From contig JABAAB010000009.1 in the NCBI GenBank assembly GCA_014238945.1, forward strand, positions 1-36,304: a stretch of 36,304 bases of DNA, in the 5' to 3' direction. Origin of the DNA: Lysobacterales bacterium (GTDB taxonomy: Bacteria; Pseudomonadota; Gammaproteobacteria; Xanthomonadales; SZUA-36). How positions within the stretch are numbered: the first letter of the stretch is position 1; each line of letters starts with the position of its first letter. A program made the position numbers and the translations under genes. The notes beneath the pieces were generated by a model. The model saw only the letters and a list, made by a program, of their open reading frames with translations. It searched no databases and had not been told where the DNA came from. Of this stretch, positions 1 through 6,965 are shown in pieces.

Positions 1-49
1 ATTGGAGCGGGACCCTTCTTTCCGAAGTTAATCGTTCCTGAGCGATGAT

Positions 50-184
50 TTAAGGGTTACCCGGTTTGTTACCGAGCAGGTATTGTGGGCCGGAACCCAG
101 GCTTGAAGCCTCGTCATCCGCGTTGTAAAGACCGCAGCGTTTGGCAGCGATGCCGATACTGAGATATTGATCTTTCTTTTTCAT
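50..184 (-). CDS. possible 44-residue protein, function unknown
   Basis: This short reading frame starts with ATG at 184 and stops with TAA at 50-52. It begins Met-Lys-Lys-Lys-Asp-Gln-Tyr, carries one cysteine (residue 17), and ends in a Gly/Pro/Asn-rich tail. Its codons look ordinary for the neighbourhood. It points away from the Rieske gene at 284, and the A/T-rich gap between them holds promoter-like elements in both directions. There is no good Shine-Dalgarno: the ATG sits inside one copy of a 14-bp tandem repeat. I do not recognise the protein. It could be a genuine small protein or a chance frame. Confidence 0.35.
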   Translation of the reverse strand: MKKKDQYLSIGIAAKRCGLYNADDEASSLGSGPQYLLGNKPGNP

Positions 185-209
185 CAGTTGTTACCCATCA
201 GTTGTTACC
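182..209. repeat. 14-bp perfect tandem duplication
   Basis: The unit catcagttgttacc occurs twice back to back (182-195 and 196-209). The left copy supplies the start codon of the minus-strand 44-residue frame. The right copy supplies an out-of-frame ATG that stops after four codons. Confidence 0.8.
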
Positions 210-222
210 AGTCAATTAAAAC

Positions 223-251
223 TTGACTTAAAGTTAACTTTAACTTTTAAA
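223..251 (+). promoter_or_regulatory. candidate sigma70 promoter for the Rieske gene
   Basis: TTGACT (223-228) and TTTAAA (246-251) are separated by 17 bases, giving a predicted start about 25 bases before the ATG at 284. A perfect 10-bp palindrome (AAGTTAACTT, 231-240) lies in the spacer. On the opposite strand a perfect TTGACA (261-256) overlaps this promoter, so the region may drive divergent transcription. Read by eye only. Confidence 0.4.
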
Positions 252-283
252 CTATTGTCAAATTTTTGTAGCGAGAGACTGAT

Positions 284-1885
284 ATGACGCTTGCGATAGT
301 CAATACCGAAACCCCTGAGGACAGCTGGCATCTGGCCCTGCCAGTGGCTGAACTGGAAAAACAGCCGGTCAAAATGAAGCGCATTGGTGGCAGACAGATC
401 GCTTTTTTCATGACTCCTGACGGGGTGCGCGCCTGTGATAATCGTTGTCCGCACGAAGGTTACCCGCTATCGGAAGGCAGTCTGTCTTCCGGCTGCATTT
501 TGACCTGCAACTGGCATAACTGGAAATTTAACCTGGAAAGCGGTGACAACCTGTTCGGAGGCGACCGGCTGAGAACTTATCCTGTGGAGCTACGCGGAAA
601 TGAACTCTGGGTTGAGATTGTAGATCCGCCATTCGAGGAACGTTACCAGGCCATTAGCAAAAGCCTGCGTGACGCTTTTGATGATTACAGTTACGACCGC
701 GTGGCGCGGGAGATTGCGCGGTTGATCAAGCTGGGTGCTGATCCGTTGGACGTGCTGCGAATGTCAATAGACTGGTCCTGGCAGAAGCTCGAGTTCGGTT
801 GGACCCATGCTTATGCCGGGATGGCCGACTGGATAACGCTTTATCACGAAAATGCAGGTGATGCCGAGACTCAACTGGTTTGTTTGCTCGAGAGCGTGAC
901 TCACGTGGCTTTCGATGTTTTAAGAGAGTCTGACTACCCGTATTCTGATTTGACTACTGCGTTCGACGAACCCGGGTTCTTAAGCGCTATCGAGACGGAA
1001 AATGAACCTGCAGCAATTGCCGCGATTCGTGGCGGCATTAGGGATGGTCTGCAGTTCGAGGATTTCGAACCGGCGCTGTCGCGCGCGGCTCTTGCACACT
1101 ACAACGACTTTGGTCATTCGCTTATCTATGTAACCAAGGCAAGGACCTTGATTGATCAGTTGGGACATTCGGTGATGGAGCCACTGTTGCTGTCCCTGGT
1201 TCGCAGCTTTATCTATTCGTCGCGCGAGGACAGGATTCCCGAATTCCGGGCTTATTTAACCCAGCTTGAAAAATGGGGGCAGGGTGAGATGACACCGACG
1301 GCGGAATTGTGGCGACACAAGAGTATCAATAAATCGATGAAAGCCGCCGTTGCCTGTAGTCAGAAGCCGGCTGAAGAGATTTATCGTGCGTTACTGTTGG
1401 CCAATGCGATCAACCTTTTGAGCTTTGATATACGCCAACAGGAAAAAATTAATGTAACCGTATCGGGAAATGTCGGCTGGCTCGACTTCACCCACGGGCT
1501 TACCTTCGCCAATGCGGTTCGCCAGCAATGCAGACGATTTCCCGATCTGTGGCCGCAGGGATTGTTGCAAATGGCCTGTTTTAACGGACGCAATGCCGGA
1601 TTTACCACCGATGATTTCGATCTGGACTATTGGAAATCAACTGATCTGAAGCAGCAAATGGAATCCTTGCTCGAGCAGGTGCTCAATCATCATCAGGGGG
1701 AGCATATCGTTTCGGTACATCTGCTCAAGATGGCGCTGTCAATTCGTCAAGAGGTCGAAGAACTGGAAAATCCGGAGGCGGAAATCCTGCAGGCCGCGAC
1801 CAACCGGTTTCTTAATTCCCCGCTGCTTCGCCGCCAACCACGCCGTACCGCGTATCAATCGCTGCAGTTCGTATCGAAGGAATAA
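284..1885 (+). CDS. Rieske [2Fe-2S] protein with a large C-terminal helical domain
   Basis: This 533-residue protein has an N-terminal Rieske domain (about residues 12-110). The cluster ligands are visible as C55-x-H57 and C75-x2-H78. The remaining 420 residues are mostly helical, cytoplasmic in character, with no signal peptide or membrane segment. They contain scattered His, Tyr and Trp, including an HYND-FGH stretch near residue 270. The length and layout do not match ring-hydroxylating oxygenase alpha subunits: I see no 2-His-1-carboxylate motif of that family. The helical part faintly recalls questin-oxidase-like domains, but this is only an impression. The Rieske centre implies electron transfer to an oxidative reaction; the substrate is unknown. 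A cytochrome c gene follows 85 bases downstream on the same strand. Confidence 0.8.
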   Translation: MTLAIVNTETPEDSWHLALPVAELEKQPVKMKRIGGRQIAFFMTPDGVRACDNRCPHEGYPLSEGSLSSGCILTCNWHNWKFNLESGDNLFGGDRLRTYPVELRGNELWVEIVDPPFEERYQAISKSLRDAFDDYSYDRVAREIARLIKLGADPLDVLRMSIDWSWQKLEFGWTHAYAGMADWITLYHENAGDAETQLVCLLESVTHVAFDVLRESDYPYSDLTTAFDEPGFLSAIETENEPAAIAAIRGGIRDGLQFEDFEPALSRAALAHYNDFGHSLIYVTKARTLIDQLGHSVMEPLLLSLVRSFIYSSREDRIPEFRAYLTQLEKWGQGEMTPTAELWRHKSINKSMKAAVACSQKPAEEIYRALLLANAINLLSFDIRQQEKINVTVSGNVGWLDFTHGLTFANAVRQQCRRFPDLWPQGLLQMACFNGRNAGFTTDDFDLDYWKSTDLKQQMESLLEQVLNHHQGEHIVSVHLLKMALSIRQEVEELENPEAEILQAATNRFLNSPLLRRQPRRTAYQSLQFVSKE

Positions 1886-1970
1886 AGCGGAAGCATCAAG
1901 CTTCTATTGGTACGTGATCCCTACAATCGGTTACTATTACCCTGATCAATGCTGAAGCGAGGCTGGGAAC

Positions 1971-2483
1971 ATGCGACGTCCGAATCCATTTGAATACAGG
2001 CAATATTTGTCCATAATTTTGTTGTTTTTTACCGCCATGGCCCAGGCCGGAGATACAGACACCGATAAGTCTGACCTGGAACGCGGCCGTTACCTGGTCA
2101 TGGCCACCGGTTGTAACGATTGCCATACTGCCGGATATGGTGTGCTTGAGGGGCAGGTACCCCAGGACCAGTGGTTAAAAGGTGACGTTCAGGGTTGGTG
2201 GGGTCCCTGGGGTACCACTTATGGTAGCAACCTGCGTTTGTTCGTAGTTGGTCTCAGTGAAGACCAATGGGTGAGTGCAGCGAAGACAATGAAGCGGCGG
2301 CCACCCATGCCGTGGTTTAACCTGAACCAGATGAATGAGGATGATCTGCGCGTCATGTACCGGTTTATCCGCTCGCTGGGTGACCCGGGTGAGCCAGCGC
2401 CGGCTTATCTGCCGCCGGACCAGGAACCACCGCCGCCATACGCCCGCTTTGTCATGCCTCCTCCTGAGCCGGGTAGTGAATAA
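1971..2483 (+). CDS. exported small c-type cytochrome
   Basis: The 170-residue product starts with a signal peptide (hydrophobic core about residues 11-24, cleavage likely after AQA near 26), so it should act in the periplasm. It carries one haem c motif, CNDCH, with C48, C51 and H52. The Met-rich segment around residues 105-120 could supply the sixth ligand. The C-terminal tail is unusually proline-rich. A GAGG-type ribosome site precedes the ATG. The class-I fold resembles small cytochromes that accept electrons from dehydrogenases or oxygenases. It may partner the Rieske protein just upstream, but they would sit in different compartments, so direct contact is doubtful. Confidence 0.8.
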   Translation: MRRPNPFEYRQYLSIILLFFTAMAQAGDTDTDKSDLERGRYLVMATGCNDCHTAGYGVLEGQVPQDQWLKGDVQGWWGPWGTTYGSNLRLFVVGLSEDQWVSAAKTMKRRPPMPWFNLNQMNEDDLRVMYRFIRSLGDPGEPAPAYLPPDQEPPPPYARFVMPPPEPGSE

Positions 2484-2549
2484 AGCAGTATCAAGCCGTT
2501 GCTGATTATCGTGGTATTTGGCAGGAAAAGTGGTTTCTACGACATTGCA

Positions 2550-2565
2550 GTCAAACCGGTTTGAC
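2550..2565. promoter_or_regulatory. 16-bp perfect palindrome, candidate operator
   Basis: GTCAAACCGGTTTGAC is a perfect inverted repeat without a spacer, lying between the cytochrome gene and the GlxA-type regulator. It overlaps an upstream TTG (2561) that could otherwise be taken as the regulator's start codon. This suggests the region is a protein-binding site rather than coding sequence. The binding protein is unknown; autoregulation by the regulator is possible. Confidence 0.45.
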
Positions 2566-2608
2566 GTTTAAATGTTCACTTGCTGAACCCACAGGGTCGA
2601 AAATCGAA

Positions 2609-3628
2609 GTGAGCGGGACATCGAATACACATAAAGTGGTCATGCTGGGGTTCCCACAGGCCCAGGTGTTGGATATTACCGGGCCGCTGGAGGTATTTTC
2701 CCGCACCGCACGTTGGCTGGTGGACCAGGGGTATTGCCGGAGTCAGCCCTACGAGATTGAACTGGTGGCTGCACAGGCAGGCCCTTTAACCATGTCTTCC
2801 GGACTCGAATTGCTGGTTCATCGTACCTACGATGAGGTTGAAACGGTTGACACGCTGCTGGTTGCTGGTGGAATCGGATTTCGGGAAGCCAGTGGTGATG
2901 CCAGTTTCCTGGCCCATCTCAAACGTCTGGCGGACAGGGCAGGGCGTATAGGTTCCATCTGCACCGGTTCCATGATCCTGGCGCGCGCGGGTCTGCTGGA
3001 CCACATGGCGGCCACCACGCACTGGGAATATTTCGATGAACTGGAGCATTCCGGAGAGGATGTTCAGGTTGATCACAACGCGATATTTGTACGCAATGGA
3101 AATATTTTCAGTTCGGCCGGGGTCACCGCCGGTATCGACATGACACTGGCTATGGTCGAGGATGACTGGGGGCAGGTGGTGGCACTGGCAGTTGCCCAGC
3201 AACTGGTCATGTATCTCAAGCGACCGGGTGGACAATCCCAATTCAGTAATCACCTCAAGGCGCAGTCACTGGAGACCGGCCGATTGCAAAAACTGCAGCT
3301 GTGGATGCTGGACAACCTGGATCAGGACCTTCGGGTCAGCGAACTGGCCAGTCGGGCAGCCATGAGCGAGCGTACCTTTGCACGGCGCTTCGCCACTGAA
3401 GTCGGTCTGACCCCTGCAAGTTTTGTTGAACAGGCCAGGATACGGGCAGCACGCAGACGTCTGGAAGAAGAGAACCTGCCGATTGCATCCATAGCCTACC
3501 GCTGTGGTTTTCGCTCGGCTGAGAATATGCGCAGGTCATTCATACGCGTCCTGGGTGTGCCACCCACACAATACCGGGAACGCTTTCAAAGTACCTATGC
3601 TGCCGATACCGCGTTGCAAACCGAATGA
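2609..3628 (+). CDS. GlxA-family transcriptional regulator (DJ-1/PfpI domain plus AraC DNA-binding domain)
   Basis: From GTG 2609 the product has 339 residues. Residues about 8-190 form a DJ-1/PfpI (glutamine-amidotransferase-like) fold with the elbow cysteine at position 118 (GSICTGS). Residues about 230-326 form an AraC-type double helix-turn-helix, including the conserved second helix region around YRCGFRS. Such regulators usually sense small metabolites and activate nearby genes. The frame is open to a TTG at 2561, but that codon lies inside a 16-bp palindrome. The GTG at 2609 leaves the first strand of the fold intact and has only a weak AGGG ribosome site. Its target may be the upstream Rieske/cytochrome genes or the sulfur operon downstream, which runs in the opposite direction. 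Confidence 0.88.
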   Translation: MSGTSNTHKVVMLGFPQAQVLDITGPLEVFSRTARWLVDQGYCRSQPYEIELVAAQAGPLTMSSGLELLVHRTYDEVETVDTLLVAGGIGFREASGDASFLAHLKRLADRAGRIGSICTGSMILARAGLLDHMAATTHWEYFDELEHSGEDVQVDHNAIFVRNGNIFSSAGVTAGIDMTLAMVEDDWGQVVALAVAQQLVMYLKRPGGQSQFSNHLKAQSLETGRLQKLQLWMLDNLDQDLRVSELASRAAMSERTFARRFATEVGLTPASFVEQARIRAARRRLEEENLPIASIAYRCGFRSAENMRRSFIRVLGVPPTQYRERFQSTYAADTALQTE

Positions 3629-3642
3629 GGTTGGGTCCCGGG

Positions 3643-3690
3643 ATTAATACGCGCGACGATTAAATCGCGCAAATATTAAAACGCGCAACC
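3643..3690. repeat. three imperfect 16-bp tandem repeats at the convergent gene junction
   Basis: Three adjacent units share the pattern ATTAA-n2-CGCGC at a 16-base period (3643-3658, 3659-3674, 3675-3690). The third contains the last codons and the stop of the minus-strand rhodanese-like gene. A 6-bp hairpin, GCGCGA/TCGCGC (3651-3670), can form. With no T tract it is a weak terminator candidate. Confidence 0.55.
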
Positions 3691-4296
3691 CCGGCGCATG
3701 GTTCGCTCCAGCCCCTGTTCGGCGGACTCACCGTAGCCTTCGCTGCGTGGCACATTGGTGCGGGCCAGGCCGCCAAAATAGGCTGCGATCTCCAGTTGGA
3801 CCTCGAACTGCAGTTGCTCTTCAAAGGTGGGTTGCTGGTACAGGGTTGGATTGATGATTTGCGTCAGCCAGAGTCCGACACCATCACCAAGGTAATAGAC
3901 GGATCCGGCACCCAATGCCTTTAGTATAAAGACACCCCTCATGGTCTGTTCTTCATCCGCGCCATAGAGCACGGTCATACCCTGATCTGAAATCCCGTGC
4001 GATCCCAATTCCTCCAGCGGAATATTACTTGCTGTCGGGATATGAAAGTGTTCGAAATCCTCAGCCGGGCGAAGGTCGACAAGTCGCAGACCGGGTTTAC
4101 GGTCGCGTATCCACCTGGCCACCGTCACGGCGTCGATCCGGGCATCATCTGCGGGCATCAGGCTGGCCACCACCGGTGGTAGATCCTGCTCCGGGATGTC
4201 TTCATAAGGGCTTCCGGCAACCAGGGCACCGAAACCCAGGGTCAGGGCGACGGTGGCCAGCACCGTATTGATTCCTTCAGCTGCAGAATGGATCAT
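3676..4296 (-). CDS. membrane-anchored rhodanese-fold protein lacking the catalytic cysteine
   Basis: The product has 206 residues. A hydrophobic N-terminal segment (about 10-28) is a signal or anchor, and residues about 55-145 form a rhodanese-like domain (LVDLRPAEDF and HIPTASNIPLEEL). At the active-site loop, where rhodaneses have Cys followed by a phosphate-like loop, this protein reads VLYGADEEQT. The nucleophile is replaced by glycine near residue 112. The only cysteine, C204, lies three residues from the C-terminus. It is the last gene of a four-gene operon, three bases after the transporter half, and probably works in the periplasm as a binding or scaffold partner rather than a sulfurtransferase. 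That role is inferred. Confidence 0.8.
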   Translation of the reverse strand: MIHSAAEGINTVLATVALTLGFGALVAGSPYEDIPEQDLPPVVASLMPADDARIDAVTVARWIRDRKPGLRLVDLRPAEDFEHFHIPTASNIPLEELGSHGISDQGMTVLYGADEEQTMRGVFILKALGAGSVYYLGDGVGLWLTQIINPTLYQQPTFEEQLQFEVQLEIAAYFGGLARTNVPRSEGYGESAEQGLERTMRRGCAF

Positions 4297-4299
4297 GGT

Positions 4300-4884
4300 T
4301 CAGTTCCTGTTTCGGTTTTCGAGATATTCCGCCATGACAAAGGCACCCAGTCCCATGGCAACGATGGCAAATACCAGCAGTCCATGGGACAGATCGAATT
4401 GTTCGGCGAGGGTGACCTGGCCCAGAGGGGTCGAGGCATAAAATTCAGTGAACAGGGGATAGATCTCGTTGAATATAAAAACTCCAAACAACATGCCGAC
4501 GAGCAACATCATGCCATCGATCCGTCCGCTGGCGGCTGCCACACAGGAGGTTCCGGGACACAGCCCACCCATGACAAATCCGAATCCGAACACCAGTCCA
4601 CCGACCAACTGGGGTGCCAGGAAGGTTGGCGGCAAATAGATTAGTGTGAGGTCTACATAACCGAGTTTTGACAGCCAGAACAATCCCAGCATCGCAGTGA
4701 TAATGGCGCTGAACATGACCTTCAGAACGGTGAGATCGGTCAGGTAGAACTGGCCTGCCAGTTTTCTGGCATTACCGAGACCACCACGCTCGAGAAACCA
4801 ACCAAAGCCGACACCGATCAGCAGGGCCAGGGTCAGACCCTGGTCCACCGACAACGTACCCAATCCCAGCCACGGCGCGTTCAT
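4300..4884 (-). CDS. YeeE/YedE sulfur transporter, second half (PmpB/TsuA C-terminal-like)
   Basis: This 194-residue integral membrane protein has about five transmembrane segments. The YeeE/YedE family signature GGLCPGTSC is present, with C109 and C114. In the single-chain thiosulfate transporter TsuA, conserved cysteines in the matching loops bind and relay thiosulfate. The ATG at 4884 overlaps the stop of the first half by four bases (ATGA), so the halves are translationally coupled and probably form a heterodimer equal to one full transporter. The frame is open further upstream, but that part has no hydrophobic character and overlaps the first half. Confidence 0.85.
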   Translation of the reverse strand: MNAPWLGLGTLSVDQGLTLALLIGVGFGWFLERGGLGNARKLAGQFYLTDLTVLKVMFSAIITAMLGLFWLSKLGYVDLTLIYLPPTFLAPQLVGGLVFGFGFVMGGLCPGTSCVAAASGRIDGMMLLVGMLFGVFIFNEIYPLFTEFYASTPLGQVTLAEQFDLSHGLLVFAIVAMGLGAFVMAEYLENRNRN

Positions 4885-5450
4885 TTCCAACTCCGTTTGA
4901 ACAGGGGCGCTGCTGCATAACCGGCGGCAAAGGCGGCTGCGACGAACAGCCAGCTGCCGACACTCAACATGGCACCACCGGTCAGTGCCTGGCCGCTGGT
5001 GCAACCGCGGGCCAGCTTGGCACCGATGCCCATGAGCGTGCCACCACCAAAAGCGTAGAGCAGACGGGCCCGGTCGGTGATTTGCGAGCCGCGTTCAATG
5101 GACAGACGCAAACGTCCTGCGAGCCATGCGGAAAGAAGTCCACCGATGGTGACACCGATGATCTCGAATACCAGCCAGTCCCTGAGCGGGTGTACGGTAC
5201 CGTCGCCAAGATAACCCGCATAGGCCGGGTTGGCCGCAGCGTGCCCCGGTGCGGTAGCGGAAACCGTTGTTGCCACCACGCTGGAAAAGGCGCCGGAAGC
5301 ACCCAATCCGCGACCCACAAGTACAAAGGCCGCCAGTAACATCAAACCGATGCCCACACCTGCCAGGTACGGATTCACATAATTCCGTGCATTTGTTGCA
5401 GATGCCGGGGCTGGAGATGCCGGGGCCTGAGATGCTGGGGTGAAATTCAT
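4881..5450 (-). CDS. YeeE/YedE sulfur transporter, first half (PmpA/TsuA N-terminal-like)
   Basis: The product is a 189-residue membrane protein. An Ala/Pro-rich, low-complexity N-terminus (residues 5-20) is followed by about four to five transmembrane helices and two family signatures. These are GRGLGASGAFS near residue 46 and KLARGCTSGQ with C150. It lies in the middle of the sulfur operon, overlapping the upstream sulfurtransferase and the downstream half by four bases each. It probably imports thiosulfate or another sulfane-sulfur compound handed over by the rhodanese. The exact substrate is inferred from the family, not shown by the sequence. Confidence 0.85.
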   Translation of the reverse strand: MNFTPASQAPASPAPASATNARNYVNPYLAGVGIGLMLLAAFVLVGRGLGASGAFSSVVATTVSATAPGHAAANPAYAGYLGDGTVHPLRDWLVFEIIGVTIGGLLSAWLAGRLRLSIERGSQITDRARLLYAFGGGTLMGIGAKLARGCTSGQALTGGAMLSVGSWLFVAAAFAAGYAAAPLFKRSWK

Positions 5451-6364
5451 GGGGCAGTTTCCACCGGCAGGTCATGGCCAGCCCAGTCCTGGAATGCACC
5501 GTCATACAGCAGCACCTCGTGACCCAGGCTGCGCGCGGCAAACATGGTCATGGTGGCAAATTGCCCGATGTGACAGTAAGCGACCACGGTGTCACCCGGT
5601 TCGATACCGGCCCGGGTCAATAATTCACGTAACTCGTCTTCCGGTTTGAGTTTGACGCTGTCGTCCAGAAGGGTTGTCCACGGCAGACTGCCGGCGCCCG
5701 GAATGTGTCCCTTTTTGTTGGTGTCTTCACTGATACCGTCAAAGTAGGCCGGGGCACGGGCATCGATCAGGGCAAATCCTTGTTTGTCCTGATGGTTCCT
5801 GACCCAGCTTGAATCAACCACGAGGTTGCCGGGGTGAACCGTCACCGATCCTTTTGAGACCTTGCCGTGTTGCTTGCTAATTGATTTACCAGAAGCTTTC
5901 CAGGCATCAATGCCTCCATCCAGCAAAACCGTCTGGGTACCCAGACCAGCCCAATCCAGTGTAAATACGACCCGGGTAGTGGGCGTAACCCAACGGGAGG
6001 ACCAGTAAACCACGATTTTTGAATCGTCATTTATACCGAGATCGCGTAGTGATTTTTGCAGTGCTGCCGGTTGCGGCAACTCCAGCATCAGGTCACCGGA
6101 ATCGTGAGCATGTGGAGCCGCCATGCCCTGGAAATCGACATGTTGTGCACCGGGGATGTGTCCAGCTTCAAAATCCTCTTTTGGACCCACATGGAGCAAC
6201 ACCAGTTTTTCATCTTCGAGGTGTTCGGCCAGCCACTGTTCGGAGACCAGGATGGAATCCCGCGCACTGTTACCGGCCAGTAAAGCTGTTGGTGTGATTG
6301 CCAGAGTTGCAGCCAATACAATGGCAAGGAGTTTAAAAACTCGATGGGTGTTAACAGATGTCAT
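5447..6364 (-). CDS. exported two-domain thiosulfate sulfurtransferase (rhodanese)
   Basis: The 305-residue product begins with a signal peptide (hydrophobic stretch about 10-30, likely cleavage after ALLA), so it acts in the periplasm. It has two tandem rhodanese domains. The first (about 35-165) is inactive, with WSSRW where the cysteine would be. The second (about 180-300) has the active-site cysteine C264 in AYCHIGQ. This arrangement is typical of SseA/TST-type enzymes, which move sulfur from thiosulfate or mercaptopyruvate to an acceptor. It is the first gene of the operon with the split YeeE/YedE transporter and probably prepares or relays sulfur for import. Confidence 0.9.
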   Translation of the reverse strand: MTSVNTHRVFKLLAIVLAATLAITPTALLAGNSARDSILVSEQWLAEHLEDEKLVLLHVGPKEDFEAGHIPGAQHVDFQGMAAPHAHDSGDLMLELPQPAALQKSLRDLGINDDSKIVVYWSSRWVTPTTRVVFTLDWAGLGTQTVLLDGGIDAWKASGKSISKQHGKVSKGSVTVHPGNLVVDSSWVRNHQDKQGFALIDARAPAYFDGISEDTNKKGHIPGAGSLPWTTLLDDSVKLKPEDELRELLTRAGIEPGDTVVAYCHIGQFATMTMFAARSLGHEVLLYDGAFQDWAGHDLPVETAP

Positions 6365-6436
6365 CTGAATGCTCCAGGGAAGTAAATAATGTGATGGGTA
6401 CCGGCACTAAAAACGCAGGCACCATGCTTCTATACT

Positions 6437-6464
6437 ATTTTGAAACAGTTGCTGTGGCAGTCAA
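6437..6464 (-). promoter_or_regulatory. weak promoter candidate for the sulfurtransferase/transporter operon
   Basis: On the minus strand TTGACT (6464-6459) is followed after 16 bases by CAAAAT (6442-6437), about 75 bases before the ATG at 6364. The -10 match is only four of six. The rest of the 6365-6709 gap holds nothing else I can support. Confidence 0.3.
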
Positions 6465-6709
6465 CTGTGGGTATTCGCAATATCTGCCAATGTTCAGTCA
6501 GATGGTGCCAATTGCCAATGAGTGCCGCTAAAAATGGCAGAAAAGGATCGGAGCCCAGTTCGATGTCACGTCCGTAACAGTTTTAACCGGATCAGATTCC
6601 ACCGTTGAAAAGAAGGGTTTATGCCAACTGAATGACCGCAATGGTCATGCAGCGGAGACGAAGAAAATTCATAGTACATCCGGAGCTTTTTTACCGGAGG
6701 CCAAAGCTT

Positions 6710-6883
6710 ATGAAACCAGACTGGAAGTCACTTGCAATTATTGTCCTGGTCGGCCTGGGAACGTTCATTTTTATCCCCGCTACACTGGGTCTGTTGATCA
6801 ACAGCAAGTCCGTGTTCGCATGGAGCCTGTTGCTGGGCGCCATCGCCTATCTTGGTTTTGTTAACTGGTACATCTACAAGTAG
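6710..6883 (+). CDS. small membrane protein with two transmembrane segments
   Basis: The 57-residue product starts at ATG 6710, nine bases after a strong GGAGG (6696-6700). The open frame reaches back to 6632, but that upstream part is highly charged and has no ribosome site. After a short charged N-terminus (KPDWK) there are two hydrophobic helices (about residues 7-30 and 34-54) joined by an Asn-Ser-Lys-Ser turn, ending YIYK. I do not recognise a family. It may be a free-standing membrane peptide or a small subunit. No partner is evident in the neighbourhood. Confidence 0.65.
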   Translation: MKPDWKSLAIIVLVGLGTFIFIPATLGLLINSKSVFAWSLLLGAIAYLGFVNWYIYK

Positions 6884-6933
6884 AAACATGCCAGATTTAA
6901 ATCGTTTGCGACGTTTTGCTGTGTACGTGCATC

Positions 6934-6955
6934 TATAATAGTACGATTCGTACTA
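6934..6955 (+). promoter_or_regulatory. TATAAT box overlapped by a 17-bp palindromic operator
   Basis: A perfect -10 box, TATAAT, lies at 6934-6939; no convincing -35 is seen. Its last base begins a perfect inverted repeat, TAGTACGATTCGTACTA (6939-6955). The repeat would cover the transcription start, a classic repressor position. The gene at 6966 follows directly, with a leader of about 20 bases. Confidence 0.55.
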
Positions 6956-6965
6956 AATGGAGTAT

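Noticed and set aside
2561-2608. TTG 2561 as the start of the GlxA-type regulator
   Set aside because: The codon is inside a perfect palindrome, has no ribosome site, and the added residues precede the conserved fold.
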